Source of the DNA: Tilletia caries
Taxonomy: Eukaryota; Basidiomycota; Exobasidiomycetes; Tilletiales; Tilletiaceae
Reading direction: 5' to 3'
DNA length: 64,000 bases
Assembly (NCBI GenBank): GCA_032718865.1
Contig: JALUTQ010000040.1
Coordinates: 248,001 to 312,000, forward strand
Under the pieces are notes generated by a model. It did no database searches, was not told the origin of the DNA, and saw only the letters and a program-made list of their open reading frames with translations. Positions 9,658-20,515 of the stretch are shown here, one piece after another. Within the stretch, counting starts at the first letter, position 1. The number at the start of each line of letters is the position of its first letter. The position numbers were made by a program, and so were the translations under genes.

Positions 9658-11013
9658 CAGTGTGACCAGAAAGTCTCGCAAAAGTTACCAGAAAATCAAA
9701 ACATCATACACCTTCATGCTTCCCTCTTTGCTGCTTCTGACCATTGCTAGATCAAGACAACGCGCGTACAATGGCAACTACACGCAGTAGGACGCGCCAG
9801 AGTCCCCTATCTCCCAGCAAGCGAGGAAAGATCGTGGCTCTGGCGCGGTTTCTGCCCTCATCAGCTGTCGCGCGCGAGGAAAGCGTGCTGGCGTGCACCC
9901 CTCGACTGTCTCCCGCATCGTCGCCAAAGACACTCTGCACGACACACGGAAGGATCTGCCGCGCAGTGGACGGCCGCGCAAGCTTACGGAACGATCAGAG
10001 CGCTTTCTCCGTCGTTGGGTTCTGGGCAATCGACGAATGACCGTGAAGCAAACCTTGGGCGAATTACAGCAGCTCGGCATCAAGATTTGCGCGTCAACCC
10101 TCAACAACTACCTGTCAAAACAAGGCCTCCAAAAGCGCGTCATGCAGCTCAAACCCTTCATCACCCCTGCCCAGCAATCCAAACGACTAGCCTACGCGGT
10201 CAAACACGCCGATCGCGACTGGAAGGATGTCATCTTCTGCGACAAGGCTACGATCAAGACGAACGGGGCGGTCCGGCGGTGGGTATGGCGGAAACGGGGT
10301 GAGGAGTGGATGCCAGACTGCATGGGTCCGAGGTTCAAGGCAGCAGACAAGTCGGTTCATGTTTGGGCAGCAATTTGGGGGGATGGATTCTCGGAACTCC
10401 TGCGCTTGGACACTTCGGAGAGCACCAGCGCAAGGGGTGGATTCAACAGCGAGCTCTACGCTGACCAGGTGCTCAAAGGACCCCTCTGGACAATCAAAAC
10501 GACCATGGAGCTCGACGATAGGACCCCCTGGCTCCTCCACGACGGATCTCCGGTCCATACGGACGGTCCTGCGGCAGCGGTCATCGAAGATGAGGGCTGG
10601 CAAGTGCTGGATCATCCTCCGAACAGCCCGGACCTGAACGTGATCGAAAACGCTTGGGCAATCCTCAAACACGAGCTCTCCATGCTCCCTCGTCGGCCCA
10701 CCAACCCCGACGCATTGTTCGAGGCCGCAGCAGAAATTTGGGAGACCATCAGTGGTGAATACGTGCAAGTTCTGGTCGACAGCATGCCTAGGCGATCGGA
10801 TGCGGTTCGCATTGCAAAAGGCGGCGCGACGAAGTACTGATTAAACCTCGTTGGAATTTCTATCAATGCTACCCTCACACTTCATGAATCCGGAACAGTA
10901 TTCAGATCTGTTGTAGTGTATCCTATCGGTGCTGAGCAGTGCGATATGTGAGAGGCATGAGAATGAGGTCTGTTCTGATGGTCATTTTTTTGCGAGACTT
11001 TCTGGTCACACTG
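9658..11013 (+). mobile_element. Tc1-like element A, copy 1
   Basis: A 1356-bp element with 26-bp perfect terminal inverted repeats starting CAGTGTGACCAGAAAGTCTC (9658-9683; complement of 10988-11013) and TA on both sides (9656-9657, 11014-11015). It encloses one transposase gene on the plus strand (9771-10840). It lies just upstream of the Crypton gene. A truncated second copy on the opposite strand is at 43846-44893. Confidence 0.92.
9771..10840 (+). pseudogene. Tc1-like DDE transposase of element A, frameshifted near the N-terminus
   Basis: Opens at ATG 9771 (MATTRSRTRQSPLSPSKRGK). The frame slips inside a GCGCGCG run at ~9869-9876, after which the main frame (GVHPSTVSRIV...) runs to TGA at 10838-10840. 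The paired helix-turn-helix DNA-binding region is followed by GRPRKL, typical of Tc1. Catalytic positions: Asp in VIFCDKAT, Asp in WLLHDGSPVH, Glu in SPDLNVIENAW. The residue after the first Asp is Lys (AAG) where copy 2 has Glu (GAG), a G-to-A change. A one-base shift makes this copy likely defective unless it is a sequence error in the GC run. Length (~355 codons if joined) is normal for the family. Confidence 0.85.
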
Positions 11014-11205
11014 TACTTCTCTGCGCTTTCACTCCTTCCACTCACTGCGCAGCGGTCACGTGTCTTGACTGCCTGCTTCAGTGGCTGAGCTGGCGACTGG
11101 CAGCTGGATGCCTTTCCCGTTTGAGTCGTTTTACCGTATCTACCTGCATCATCCTTCATCAACAACGTCTTTCTTTCACTTCCTGTCAGTGCCGCTGGAA
11201 CTGGA
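10841..11205. other. 3' end of element A and Crypton upstream region
   Basis: To 11013 this is the 3' flank and right inverted repeat of the Tc1-like element. 11014-11205 is the 5' flank of the Crypton gene, with no TATA box or other motif I would defend. Confidence 0.4.
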
Positions 11206-13049
11206 ATGGCTCGCGGTCCGAAGTCGAAATCAAAAGGAGCTGTCGTCGGTGGCAATGGCACGGTGAGCGGCCCCGCCACGGTCTATACAGCGGTTCAAAA
11301 TGCGACAGACTTGGCCGGCGCCGTGGACACCGCGGTCCAAAAGAAGATCGAGTCGCGGCCAAAGGGTACCTCTTCAAGCTATGATCCCAAGCAGAAGAAG
11401 TGGGCAGTGAGTAGTATCCGGGTATCCCGTTCGCCTCTTCGCGATCCTGGCCCCCGATTCTCGGCGGCCTGGTGGGCGATGATCACTATTCACTATACTG
11501 ACGTTAAATACCTCTTTCATCACGTTCACTTTGTATCCAGTCATTCTGCGCGATGCGCAAATTTGACGATGGGACGATCGTTTCGGAGGCCAAGCTGCTG
11601 CTGTGGCTGCAGACAGTCATTGTGCCAACGGGAAACAGCAGGAAGAAGGAGAGAAAAGATGCGGCCGACGGTACTGCGCCGGCGAAGAACGCGTCCCTTG
11701 CCGCAAGCACAATCGAGACCTACGTCAGTGGTGTTATCGACCTCTACAAGCAACAGGTCTCCCTCGGCACCAATCTGCACACTGACCCTCGAGGCGGGGC
11801 GCTCAAGAGCTACATGGACTCCCTTGGGCGCGAGGAGGCGACACGGAAGCGGGATGCGATGGACGATCGACAGGAAGGAACGATCCAAGACGGCTACTCG
11901 CACCACATCTTCAGTCGCATCAACAGCCACTACCTTGCTATGACCACCATCTCGTCCAATTGCTCCCGAAATCGGCTCGATCATCTGCTCACATACGCCC
12001 TCATGTCCAGAGGAGAGACTATACGTGGAGCTCAGCTCGCCGACATGTTTGTTCTGCCAATGCCCAACGAGGGCGCTCAGCCTTGCCATGCCGTTGTCCT
12101 CATTACTGCCCAGGGCAAGACGAATCAGTTCGGCCGTCTCGAATACGCCGGCTGCTTGCGGTACAAGAACGTCCTCGAATACCCACAGTCCGCCCTTGCC
12201 ATCTATCTGTTTGAGCACTTCCAGTGCGCCAACAAACCCTTTCCCTCATTTGCGCGTCGAGAGGATTGGTACCGGATCTATCTTCTCAAGCACCAGGACC
12301 TCGGTCGCGAGGTGCCGGTCACCTATCGAATGCAGTACGACAACATGTGCAAGGTCCTGGACGCCCTTCACATTCAGAGCAGCAAAAAAAAGACCCATCT
12401 CAACAGAGGAGGAGGTGCGCGAAGGGCGGAGGACAACGGCGCGAGCGAGGCTCAGATACGAAGAGCAGGTAGGTGGTCGGTGGAGAAGATGCAGGGGTGC
12501 TACCTAACTGGTCTTCCACGAGAGTCGATGCGCGCAATGGCCGGATTTTCGATACATCCCGGAGGGTTTTTCCTGCCCAGAGGAACCACCACTCCCTCCA
12601 AGTCCCTTCAGCAGCAGATTTTCCCAGGAGTGGACGACATTCTTCTCCAGGTCGAAACGGGCAAGCTCTAGCGTGATCTGGCAGCCCAAGGATTCCTCAG
12701 GTTGCTTCAGTACCTGCGGGTGGTCCTGATTCAAGATGCGGTCGTACTTCGACAATCTCAGCCGCACATGCGCTTCCTCGCGCACCCGGTCTTCTCCTCC
12801 GCCGAGTTCGGCGCGTTCGCGAACGAGATGAAGCCCGCACTGGAGACTCCGGAAAAGCCAATCTCTGTCGCCATTGTCGAGGCCCTTCCCGAGCTCATTA
12901 ACTTCCTCGACACCGTCCAGACGAACCAGATCGCCCAGTCCCAGCTCGCGGAGCACACGAACGACCGGGTCGAGCAGCTGGCGGCGCTCACTCAGCAGGC
13001 GTACGCCAGCCTCAGCGGGCAGATACAGGCCGTCGCGCAGAAGCAGGTA
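11206..13049 (+). pseudogene. Crypton-type tyrosine recombinase (YR domain and following exon), nonsense codon
   Basis: Exon 1 is 11206-11406; a 134-bp phase-0 intron (11407-11540, GTGAGT...TATCCAG) leads to exon 2 from 11541. Tyrosine recombinase residues are readable in order: Arg in LMSRGETIRGAQLADMF (~residue 224), Lys in TAQGKTNQF (~260), His-x-x-Arg in KTHLNRGGGAR (~353), RRAGRW, and Tyr in MQGCYLTG (~388), then AGFSIHPGGFFLPR. This layout is that of fungal Crypton/Ndc10-like proteins. The frame meets TAG at 12669-12671 but stays open without change on the other side (RDLAAQGFLRLLQYL ... SGQIQAVAQKQ) to a donor at about 13050, so TAG is a nonsense mutation in a longer protein, consistent with CAG to TAG. 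The gene's 3' part (GCR1_C-like domain) lies at 32341-32793, beyond the retrotransposon. Confidence 0.85.
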
Positions 13050-13757
13050 AGGGTGATAGTCACTGTCCAGCACCAGTCTCTCCCTTCTCCTCCGCCTCCG
13101 ACCTCTGGTGCGCTCGTGTCTTCCCCTCCGTCCAGCCATGCGCCTATCTCTTGGACATCGTCATCGTCTGCACCACCAGCATCAGCCTTCACCAGCAGCT
13201 CCAACAGCACCGCGAACCCCGCCAGCCCCGCCATTCCAAGTGCGCTCCTTCGCCTCGTAAGTACACTTGCTGCACATCACCGCATCCACGTGCTGAATCT
13301 TGCTTCCCTCCTCTTCTTCCTCCCTTCCTTCAGCAGCAGCAGCAGCAGTCATCCCAGCAGCAGCAGCAGCAGTCGTCTCAGCAGCAGCGGCCTCGGCCTC
13401 TTCCTCTTGCCCTGCCGGAAAGCAGCAGCAGTCTGTCGGGCCTGGGCACAGTAAGTACAACACATCTCTCTCCGGCTGCTGTGGCCTTCCAGTCTCACAC
13501 ATCTGACATCTCTCTCCCGTTCTGTCTTTGCCTTAATCATCAGCCAATAGATTGCGCCTATGACGAGCGCGAAGGTGAAGAAGATGTGAGTCCGCTCCCC
13601 GCTCCTTATCTCCTTTCATGTTCCTGTTCCTCCCTTCCCCTTTCCTCCGTTCGTTATCTCCCGACCCCGGCCCCTGGCTTTCGGTCTGCTTTCAGTCTCT
13701 GCTCGCAGTCCGCGCTGCGCGCTGCGCGCACACGGTCAAGCTGCAAGTAGCAGATTG
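13050..13757 (+). other. Crypton gene, Gln/Ser-rich variable exons and introns
   Basis: Several GT..AG-bounded segments follow the YR exon (donor GTAAGG at ~13050; donors near 13258, 13450 and 13584). The likely exonic parts encode Pro/Ser-rich and poly-Gln sequence (CAG/CAGCAG runs around 13332-13432) and a short acidic piece CAYDEREGEED (~13554). Exon joins are uncertain because the protein is low-complexity. The region ends at the 5' LTR of the inserted gypsy element; GATTG at 13753-13757 is its target duplication. Confidence 0.5.
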
Positions 13758-14195
13758 TGTGCTGGATGGCTCAGACTTGACTCCAGACTCAGCTCTCAAT
13801 TCTTACTAGTAGACTCCAGACTTCTCAGACTCCAGACTCCGCAGACTCACTTTTCCCAGTTCGCTTTCCCGCGCTCGCCACGCGTCTCCTCCTTTCTTGC
13901 TCCCAGATCATTGCGCAACGTCGTGGCTCTTCTCTCTTCTCCTTTCACGCTCCAATTCCCCCGCCTATAAAACGGCTCCTCCTCATTGTACTCATAGAGA
14001 AATCCACAGCTTTTTCACTCAGATCTTCCTACTAGCATAGTCTCGACTATCCGGCTCAAGGGTCCGCATTCCTTAAACGCTCCGGACGCGTTGGAATCGC
14101 CCCTTAGCCGAAGTAGGTTCTGACTCATTAGTTCCGCTCCTTTTTCCGCACTTGCATACAGGTGAATCTCATTTCTCATTAGCTACTCTAGCATA
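13758..14195 (+). repeat. 5' LTR of the gypsy element
   Basis: 438 bp, TGTGCTGGATGG ... CTCTAGCATA. It contains CCTATAAAACGG (about 13963-13974), a good TATA-type promoter, followed ~60 bases on by the likely transcription start region. It is 12 bp shorter than the 3' LTR. Confidence 0.93.
13963..13974 (+). promoter_or_regulatory. TATA-like promoter element in the 5' LTR
   Basis: CCTATAAAACGG in the middle of the LTR, repeated at the same place in the 3' LTR (about 31879). It is the expected position for the U3 promoter that drives genomic RNA. Confidence 0.55.
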
Positions 14196-14210
14196 TGGTG
14201 ATGAGACCGG
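14196..14210 (+). other. primer-binding site
   Basis: TGGTGATGAGACCGG begins at the first base after the 5' LTR. The leading TGG pairs with the CCA end of a tRNA; the exact tRNA cannot be named from this window. Confidence 0.6.
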
Positions 14211-14213
14211 ATC

Positions 14214-16172
14214 ATGGCTGACGCACCGACCAACGGCCGTCCCCAATCCACTGCCCCCCGCTCTCCTCTATACAGACACCCACACTCCACTCAATCTTCA
14301 CCTCAAGACATCCATCTCACCTCACCCCCAACAACTGCATCGCACACACACACTACCTTTGCATCTCACACCTTCACAGAAACCCCAACACCAGCACCAC
14401 GCGCCTCGCACTTCCGAAACCGCCCTCGCCTCGCGATGTCCGGGCGCCAGTCCCCCATCCAGCCTGGCGCGGCCAGCACTTCATCCGGAGTCGTCGTCTC
14501 GACTCCTCTTCCCTCCTCCGCCGCTCGTTCTCCAAGCAACCCCACCCTCGACATGGTCCTCGACCGGCTCAACGACTGGGGCGATCGTATGGACACACTG
14601 GACGAGCACATGGCCGGTTTCCGACGCTCCCTCCAACGGATCGACGAGCGGATGGACACCGTGGTGGGGCGGGTGGACGCCGTCGAGCATTGGGCCACCG
14701 AGGACGCCACCGAGTCCACGGGCGCACCTGCTGTCGAGGAGGACCCCGCCAACACAACCCCACAACCTCCGGTTCTCACGACCGCTTCGGGAAAGGCGCG
14801 CGCTCGCTCTCCCCCCCCTCACCTCACTCTTCGCGCCACGCCTGGCTCGGCACCACCGCCGCGCCCCGTCCGAGCTGCTGCTCGTTCCTCTTCGCCCACC
14901 ATAACCCCTCAAGCCTTCAAGCCCCCGCAGGTGCACACCTTCCGGGAACTCGATATCACCGACAAGATCGCATTCCGCCGAATTGCTGGTCTGCTCGGCG
15001 GCTCTGTCCGTCAGACCTTCGACGCGGTCGCCGACTCGGACGCTGCTCTGCAGGAAGTCGAGATGGGCGAGGACGGACGAGGCTCGCGTCGGTCGGATGG
15101 TTGGGCCGACTCCTCGGAGGTGGGTGCCGACACCAGCAAGGAACACCGTGCCACTCCACCTACCGCGCTCCCAACCCCCCCCCCCCCCCCCCTAACCACA
15201 CCATACGTCGGCTCCGTCTCGTGCAAGACCGACAACTGCGGTCCTGGCTTCGATGGCAAATCGTCCGAGCTTGAGGCGTTTCTCAGTCGGATTCGGGACG
15301 TGGCTCGCTCGGATCGCCGCGACGCCTGGCAAAGCGCCGTCGTCCGGGCCTTGCCGCTGGTCCTCAAGGGCGATGCTGCCGCATGGCACGAGAGTCTCCC
15401 GGATGCCGAGTCCGATGCGCTCAACTCGGTCGCCCGGTGGATCGAGACTCTCCGGCTCGCCTTTCCGATCAACGTCTCTGCGCTCCGCACCGAGGCTCAC
15501 GACCGTGCTTGGCGTCCCGCTCTTGAGACTGCCAACGCCTACTATTACCAGAAGCTGCGCCTCCTACGCCACGCCTGGGGTTTCGATCAGTCCGAGGAGC
15601 GCTTGGTCGAGGACATCCGCGCCGGCTTCCCCGTGTCCTTCCGAACCATGCTTCGCGTCCCCAATAAAGGGGCGACGCTCGATACTTTGCGCTCGCAAAT
15701 CGCGGCGTATGAGCCCGAGTGGGTGCTCATGTACCCGGCTCTCAAGACTCCCGCCGCTGCCTCCACACCGGTAGCGCCCAAGACCGCGTCGGCCAAGTCG
15801 TCGGCGTCATCTTCGTGGACTCCGCCTGCCATGGCGCGCTCTGCCTCGGCTCCGGCACCGCCGGCAGCCGCCCAAACTTCTCCACGCACCCCTACGAGCG
15901 CCTTCGGCCTCGCGGGCACGTACGACCCCTCTCGCATTACACCCGCCGCCAACGGGAAGAAGCGGGTCTATCGACGCCCCGACACCAACGAGCCCATGGA
16001 GCTCAATCGCCCATGCGGTCGGTGCGGGCAAGACCACTTCAGCTTCGAGCACTCCTACCTTGTCGCGTCCCCGGCCCAGATTCGCATGCTGGAGGTCTGG
16101 CCAGGCGACGACGACTACCCGGTGCTTTACACCGGCGAGGCTCAAGATGCGAGACCGGAGGATTTCAGCTAG
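14214..16172 (+). CDS. Gag of the gypsy element
   Basis: 652 codons from ATG 14214, 18 bases after the 5' LTR. A Ser/Pro/Thr-rich N-terminus is followed by a short coiled-coil-like stretch (LDRLNDWGDRMDTLDEHMAG, ~14558-14620), then a retrotransposon capsid-like block (LEAFLSRIRDVARSDRRDAW ... AAWHESLPDAE ... WIETLRLAFPI, ~15270-15475), a Pro/Ala-rich linker and a Cys/His cluster near the C-terminus (PCGRCGQDHFSFEH, ~16011-16055) in place of a classic CCHC knuckle. The product would form the particle and bind the RNA. The frame is intact. The next frame (-1) is open from before 15719 to 16354 and leads to Pol, so Pol must be reached by a -1 frame change or splicing near the Gag end. Confidence 0.85.
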   Translation: MADAPTNGRPQSTAPRSPLYRHPHSTQSSPQDIHLTSPPTTASHTHTTFASHTFTETPTPAPRASHFRNRPRLAMSGRQSPIQPGAASTSSGVVVSTPLPSSAARSPSNPTLDMVLDRLNDWGDRMDTLDEHMAGFRRSLQRIDERMDTVVGRVDAVEHWATEDATESTGAPAVEEDPANTTPQPPVLTTASGKARARSPPPHLTLRATPGSAPPPRPVRAAARSSSPTITPQAFKPPQVHTFRELDITDKIAFRRIAGLLGGSVRQTFDAVADSDAALQEVEMGEDGRGSRRSDGWADSSEVGADTSKEHRATPPTALPTPPPPPLTTPYVGSVSCKTDNCGPGFDGKSSELEAFLSRIRDVARSDRRDAWQSAVVRALPLVLKGDAAAWHESLPDAESDALNSVARWIETLRLAFPINVSALRTEAHDRAWRPALETANAYYYQKLRLLRHAWGFDQSEERLVEDIRAGFPVSFRTMLRVPNKGATLDTLRSQIAAYEPEWVLMYPALKTPAAASTPVAPKTASAKSSASSSWTPPAMARSASAPAPPAAAQTSPRTPTSAFGLAGTYDPSRITPAANGKKRVYRRPDTNEPMELNRPCGRCGQDHFSFEHSYLVASPAQIRMLEVWPGDDDYPVLYTGEAQDARPEDFS

Positions 16173-16434
16173 TCCGCAACGACTCTAAACTACAACACGT
16201 GCCCGCGGCTATCAACGCCTTGCGGCCTCCCCCTCACCCTCCGGACAGGGTGGAGGAACTCGCTGCTGTGCGACCTGAGTCGGAGTCGGGTCGGGAGAAG
16301 AGTTTTGTGGAGGAAGAAGGGCCTTTGTTTCCGCTTTCAGATCCTTCCCCCTCCGTGAGTGGCTGACTCTGAGCCACTCCTGCTTCTGTGATGTACCGAT
16401 TCTCATGTAGCCTCTCTTTGTTCCTCTCCTGTAG
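16173..16434 (+). other. Gag-Pol junction with an apparent 80-bp intron (16355-16434)
   Basis: After the Gag stop, the -1 frame reads a natural-looking linker (LVRNDSKLQHV ... EEEGPLFPLSDPSPS) until GTGAGT at 16355. CTCCTGTAG ends at 16434. Joining 16354 to 16435 preserves codon phase and enters the protease-RT frame (TKHGPGIASAVSN...). Read unspliced, the -1 frame stops at 16364-16366. This is a frame-based inference; no transcript evidence is available here. Confidence 0.5.
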
Positions 16435-18184
16435 ACCAAACACGGGCCTGGCATTGCGTCCGCCGTGTCAAATTCAACACCACTCCAATTCTCTGAAGAT
16501 GTCGGTCTGCATTTCGTCGATCGATCCATTTTCTATGTCGAGCGACCAATGAACGTCAACGAGAAACGACCCCCGCTCGCTCATGATACTCGACGGTACG
16601 GTAACGTTGTGCCTCTACCTTCCATGTCCGCCACCGGGAGTGGCACTGGGAGCCGGAACCACGTCCCCCTTACCGTCCATGTCCGTGTCAACGGTACCGA
16701 CAACCGGACCTTGTCGTCACTGTTGGACACAGGCGCCTCCCTGTCCGTGATCGACGCCGGTCTTTTGTCTCGGCTCGGTGGCCGGCCGCAAGGTGCATCG
16801 ATGGCGGTCCATGGCCTCGGGGATACGCGCACGCTGGGCTGGACGACGTTGACGGCGTTCATCGATGGGACGGACCTCCACGGCACCCACGTCGCCCTGG
16901 AGTTCCAACACGACTTCCACGTTCTTCCCCGTTTTGCGCCCGGTCTTTGTTTGGGCCAGGACTTTATTGCGGGCCATGACGTGTCCATCTCCCCCGCCCG
17001 TGGTCGTGCCCGCGTGGGTCACTTCACCTTTGCCGTTTCCGAGCGCGTGGACGGTCCGCCGATCTCCGATCTGCCGTTGGTAGCCGCGGAGGACGTCGTG
17101 CTGGAGCCTGGTTTCCAGGCGTGGGTGCCCGTTGGTGCTTCTTCGTTGGCACCGGGCGTCGATTACGCCGTTCTGCCTCGCCTTGCGGTGTCTCCTGACG
17201 AGTCCGTTCGGCTCGCCGGTCCCGCCGGCGTTATGGTTCATCAGCCACGGGCGTTTGTGCTGCTCGGAAACTACGGGTCGTCTGCTCACCTGCTTGGCAA
17301 AGGGACCGTGATTGCGGACGCGGTCGCGGCGCGCGTCGGGGATGTCGCTCGCGCGTCTGGGGAAGTGTTCCGGCTCACGGCTGCTTCCCACGTTGAAGAA
17401 TCCTCGTCGACTGCGACCGACGCGTCGACGTCGACGGATCTCGATTCCGCTCCGGGCGTTCCGTTGGATGTGTTCGCCGGCACCGAGGACGTGGATAATG
17501 CGCTGATCCAGGACGCCGCCACGGCGGTATTCGACGATGCCTTCCGCATTGGCGTGGACTCGTCCGGCACGGCGCCGCCCGAGGTTCTCGAGTTGCTCCG
17601 ACGTCACAACGCTGCGTTCGCCCTGGACGGTCGCCCGGGTCGCGTCGTCGGGTTCGATATGGCGATTTCCCTTCGTCCCGACACCAACCTTCGTCCCGAA
17701 GCTCCTCGCCGCGCCAGCCCGGAGAAGCGTCAGGCTATGGATGCTGCCATCGACCAGCTCCTGGACTGGGATGTCATCGAGCCCTCTCAGAGCTCTGTGT
17801 CCTTCCCGGTCTTGATGGTGAAGCAGCTGGCCAAATGGCGCTTCTTCGTCGACTACCGGCAGATTAACGCTCACACGATCCCCGACCGGTATCCCCTGCC
17901 CACCATTGACTCGGTCTTCCAGACCCTGTCCGGCAAGAAGTGGTTCTCCGCTCTGGACGCCATTCGGGCGTACCACCAGCTCGGTGTGCGCGAGGAGGAC
18001 CGCTGGAAGACGGCGTTTGTCTGCCATAGGGGCCTCTTCCAGTATAAGATGGTGCCCTTCGGGCTGCGGAACGCCCCATCTGTGTTTCAGCGGCTGATGG
18101 ACCACATCCTCGGGCCGTTGCGCTGGCAGCAGGCCGTCGTCTACATTGACGACGCGGTCGTGGCCACCAACACACTTGAGGAAC
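16435..18184 (+). pseudogene. gypsy Pol part 1: protease and N-terminal reverse transcriptase, interrupted
   Basis: The protease has the aspartic motif LLDTGASLSVID (~16722). A spacer is followed by the reverse transcriptase: LMVKQLAKWRFFVDYRQIN, PDRYPLPTIDSVFQTLSG, FSALDAIRAYHQLG, the palm motif VPFGLRNAPSVFQRLMD and the catalytic YIDDAVVATN (~18142). Frame, order and spacing are those of Ty3/gypsy. Coding is cut right after LEE by an ~11-kb DNA transposon whose direct repeat begins at 18181 (GAACACC). Beyond it, from 29207, the RT continues as HLVALDTLLSSAERVG, so the gene is otherwise in frame. RT copies the RNA genome into cDNA. Confidence 0.88.
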
Positions 18185-18187
18185 ACC

Positions 18188-19156
18188 ACCGGTCAATGTG
18201 CAGACTTGGGTAAGAGTATCGCGCTTTAGACTTGGAGCAGACGTTGCTTAGGCTCTCACCAGACCTAAACTTGAGAATGGCTACAGACTTGAGTCCGAAG
18301 TCTCTGAACAGCCTGAAAGCCAATCAGTCTTCAGCCAGTCTTCAGCTTCAAGTGTTCCGACAGTCGTAGATGACAGACTGTCACCAGTCTGTTTGACGCA
18401 CTGTGCTCATACCTTCTCCCCTTATCCGAACAGTCTGCGTACATGCGTTCTGCCAGGCTGGCAAGCAGACTTCGGGAACTCTTACCAGTGCACAAGGCCG
18501 CCGCGTTTGCTCTACAACGACGGCTAATGGATACAACAGACCGCGCGCACTCCTCTGTCACATCTGACGTTCTCTCCTCAGTTCCTGGAGCTGACACTCT
18601 TAGATCTTCATGTCCTGCTCTTTGATACCTCCCTCAGTCCCTCTCTCCAGCAAACATCGCACAATAGACCCGCATTGGCGGCGCAGGCAGCCTCGAATAC
18701 ACCGACACGGCCGTCCCTCGTGAGTCGTCCCCCCCTCGCGTCTTTTCTCTACATTTTCTCACACAGATTATCATCCTACACCACACGACCAAGAATGAAG
18801 ATGATGATATACGTGATTGATTTCGGTCACCAGGTTTGCATCGCTTCCCTTCCCTCCCCATAAGGTCATAATAGCCCAATCCCAGTTCCTCCTCCGTTGC
18901 TGACGATTGCTTTTGCCTCTTTAAAACACCAGAATCATCTACATCTCCGGCCAGCGGCTTGAGCATCATCAGAAGATATGCGCATCGATCACGGACAGCG
19001 GGGCATGGTGAGTTCCTTGGTCTATCCTCTCTATCCTCTCTATCCCCGCTCACCCTCCTGCGGCCTCAGACGTTACTAATAATCGTTCATCTTCGTCTTT
19101 CACGTTATAGCTTTTAATTCAAGGTGCGCTTTCCGCACTCCTTTTGGGCTCCACAC
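18188..19156. other. left subterminal region of the 11-kb element
   Basis: No gene. 18205-18420 has repeated AGACTTG/CAGTCTTCAG words, likely transposase-binding sites by analogy with other DNA transposons. 18430-19100 is pyrimidine-rich with short GT..AG-like segments but no convincing coding exon. Confidence 0.4.
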
Positions 19157-19851
19157 TAAGGATCTTCCCGGAGTAGATCCCCGGAGCCCGGACTCCGGGG
19201 CGACGCTCCGCTCAGCTCCGTCTGAGCTCTGGCCAGCTCCGCGCTCCGCAAAATTTCTGGTGATCAGCTGGCGAGCACTCCGTGCTCCGTCGAAGTCGCG
19301 GTTGCGCACAAGAATCTACTCCGTGCTCCGTATATTTTTCACAGCCAGACTCCGTGCTCCGCAAAATAGCTCCGCGGACTCCGGGGTACTCCGGGGTGTC
19401 ATGAAATGAGTCCAACATGGGCTCAGGAGAAGGTCAAATCTCATCGGAACAGCTCAATCCCAGCTTTAAAAGTCTATATCATTCCTTTCCAAGGGCTTAC
19501 TGCCCCCAAAAAGCTGAAAACACAGTATTTCGACCTGATTCGGCCAAGAAATCCCTCAAAAACCGGTCACGTGACTCAATTTCGGCCATCACGTGACCCA
19601 CTTTGCCATCCCCGGAGTCCGTCGGACTCCGGGGTCTGCTCCGTACTCCGGGGCTTTTTTGACAATGCAAGCAAACTCACTCCGTGCTCCGGGGAGTTGC
19701 AGCCATACCTTCGCGGAGTAGCTCCGCAAATCTAAAGCTAGTAAAAAACGCTCAAATCTCGCTCCGTGCTCCGTACCCGTGCAGAGCGTTCCCCGGAGTC
19801 CGCGGAGCTCCGGGGAATGCTACTCCGGGGCCTACTCCGGGAAGATCCTTA
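19157..19851. mobile_element. TAAGG-family hAT-type MITE (CGGAGT words) with perfect 8-bp TSD
   Basis: A 695-bp element with terminal inverted repeats TAAGGATCTTCCCGG / CCGGGAAGATCCTTA and an exact 8-bp duplication CTCCACAC (19149-19156, 19852-19859). Outer parts are CCGGAG / CTCCGTGCTCCG words. The centre (19400-19610) is different, with two GTCACGTGA palindromes. It is inserted in the subterminal region of the 11-kb element, so it is the youngest layer there. A partial inverted copy lies at 32912-33368. Confidence 0.93.
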
Positions 19852-20515
19852 CTCCACACTGCCAGTCCATTGCATCATGGCGCTTAACTTACTACTTGTC
19901 CCTTACTTAGGTCTTCATTGGAATTCACACAATCGTGAGTCCCTCGCTATACAATGATCACTATCGCGATTCACGCTGGTTGTTGATGCCCTTTGCTGAT
20001 ATTGGCATGCCCTTTTGGAAACAGGACGCTGCGAGCAACAATCTGTGTCTGTGAGTGTCACCCTTTATGTATCCCGTACAAGTGGACTCGTCGCGCCATA
20101 CTTGTAGTTGACATCATTGTATTTCTTTCCTCAACCCAACCCTGCCGCCTACGGATGTACCGGATGCCTCCTTCCCGCACATGGTATCGATGCTGTCGCC
20201 CATTCCATCTCCACCTACTCCACAACGGCCACCATCCGCACCGGTCTTTGCATCATCAGCCAAAGTCGACACTGCTGATCCCTCTATCGATGTGTGAGTC
20301 AAAGAAGGAGCTTCTGATGAATTCCCTCAACGCTGACCAACTAATGCTTCCTCTCCGCCAGGCGCCAGCGCCCAGCACCCAGCTCACACGGTGCAGGAGA
20401 ATCAGATGGAAGTAACCAAAGTGATGATACTGGATGGGGTGTGTTTAATATGTATTGTACTTTGTACGTCAAAGAGCTATTTATATAATATATGATATTT
20501 TGCATTATCTAGGCA
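19852..20515. other. no gene seen
   Basis: Non-coding stretch of the 11-kb element downstream of the large minus-strand gene. It includes its 3' flank; an AT-rich run near 20450-20510 could hold the polyadenylation region. Confidence 0.35.

Noticed and set aside
14214..15500. Long open frames on several other frames and strands across Gag and Pol (for example 16717-18189 minus, 14481-15146 minus)
   Set aside because: They are shadows of GC-rich coding in the true frame; they lack motifs while the plus-strand frame has clear protease, RT and integrase signatures.
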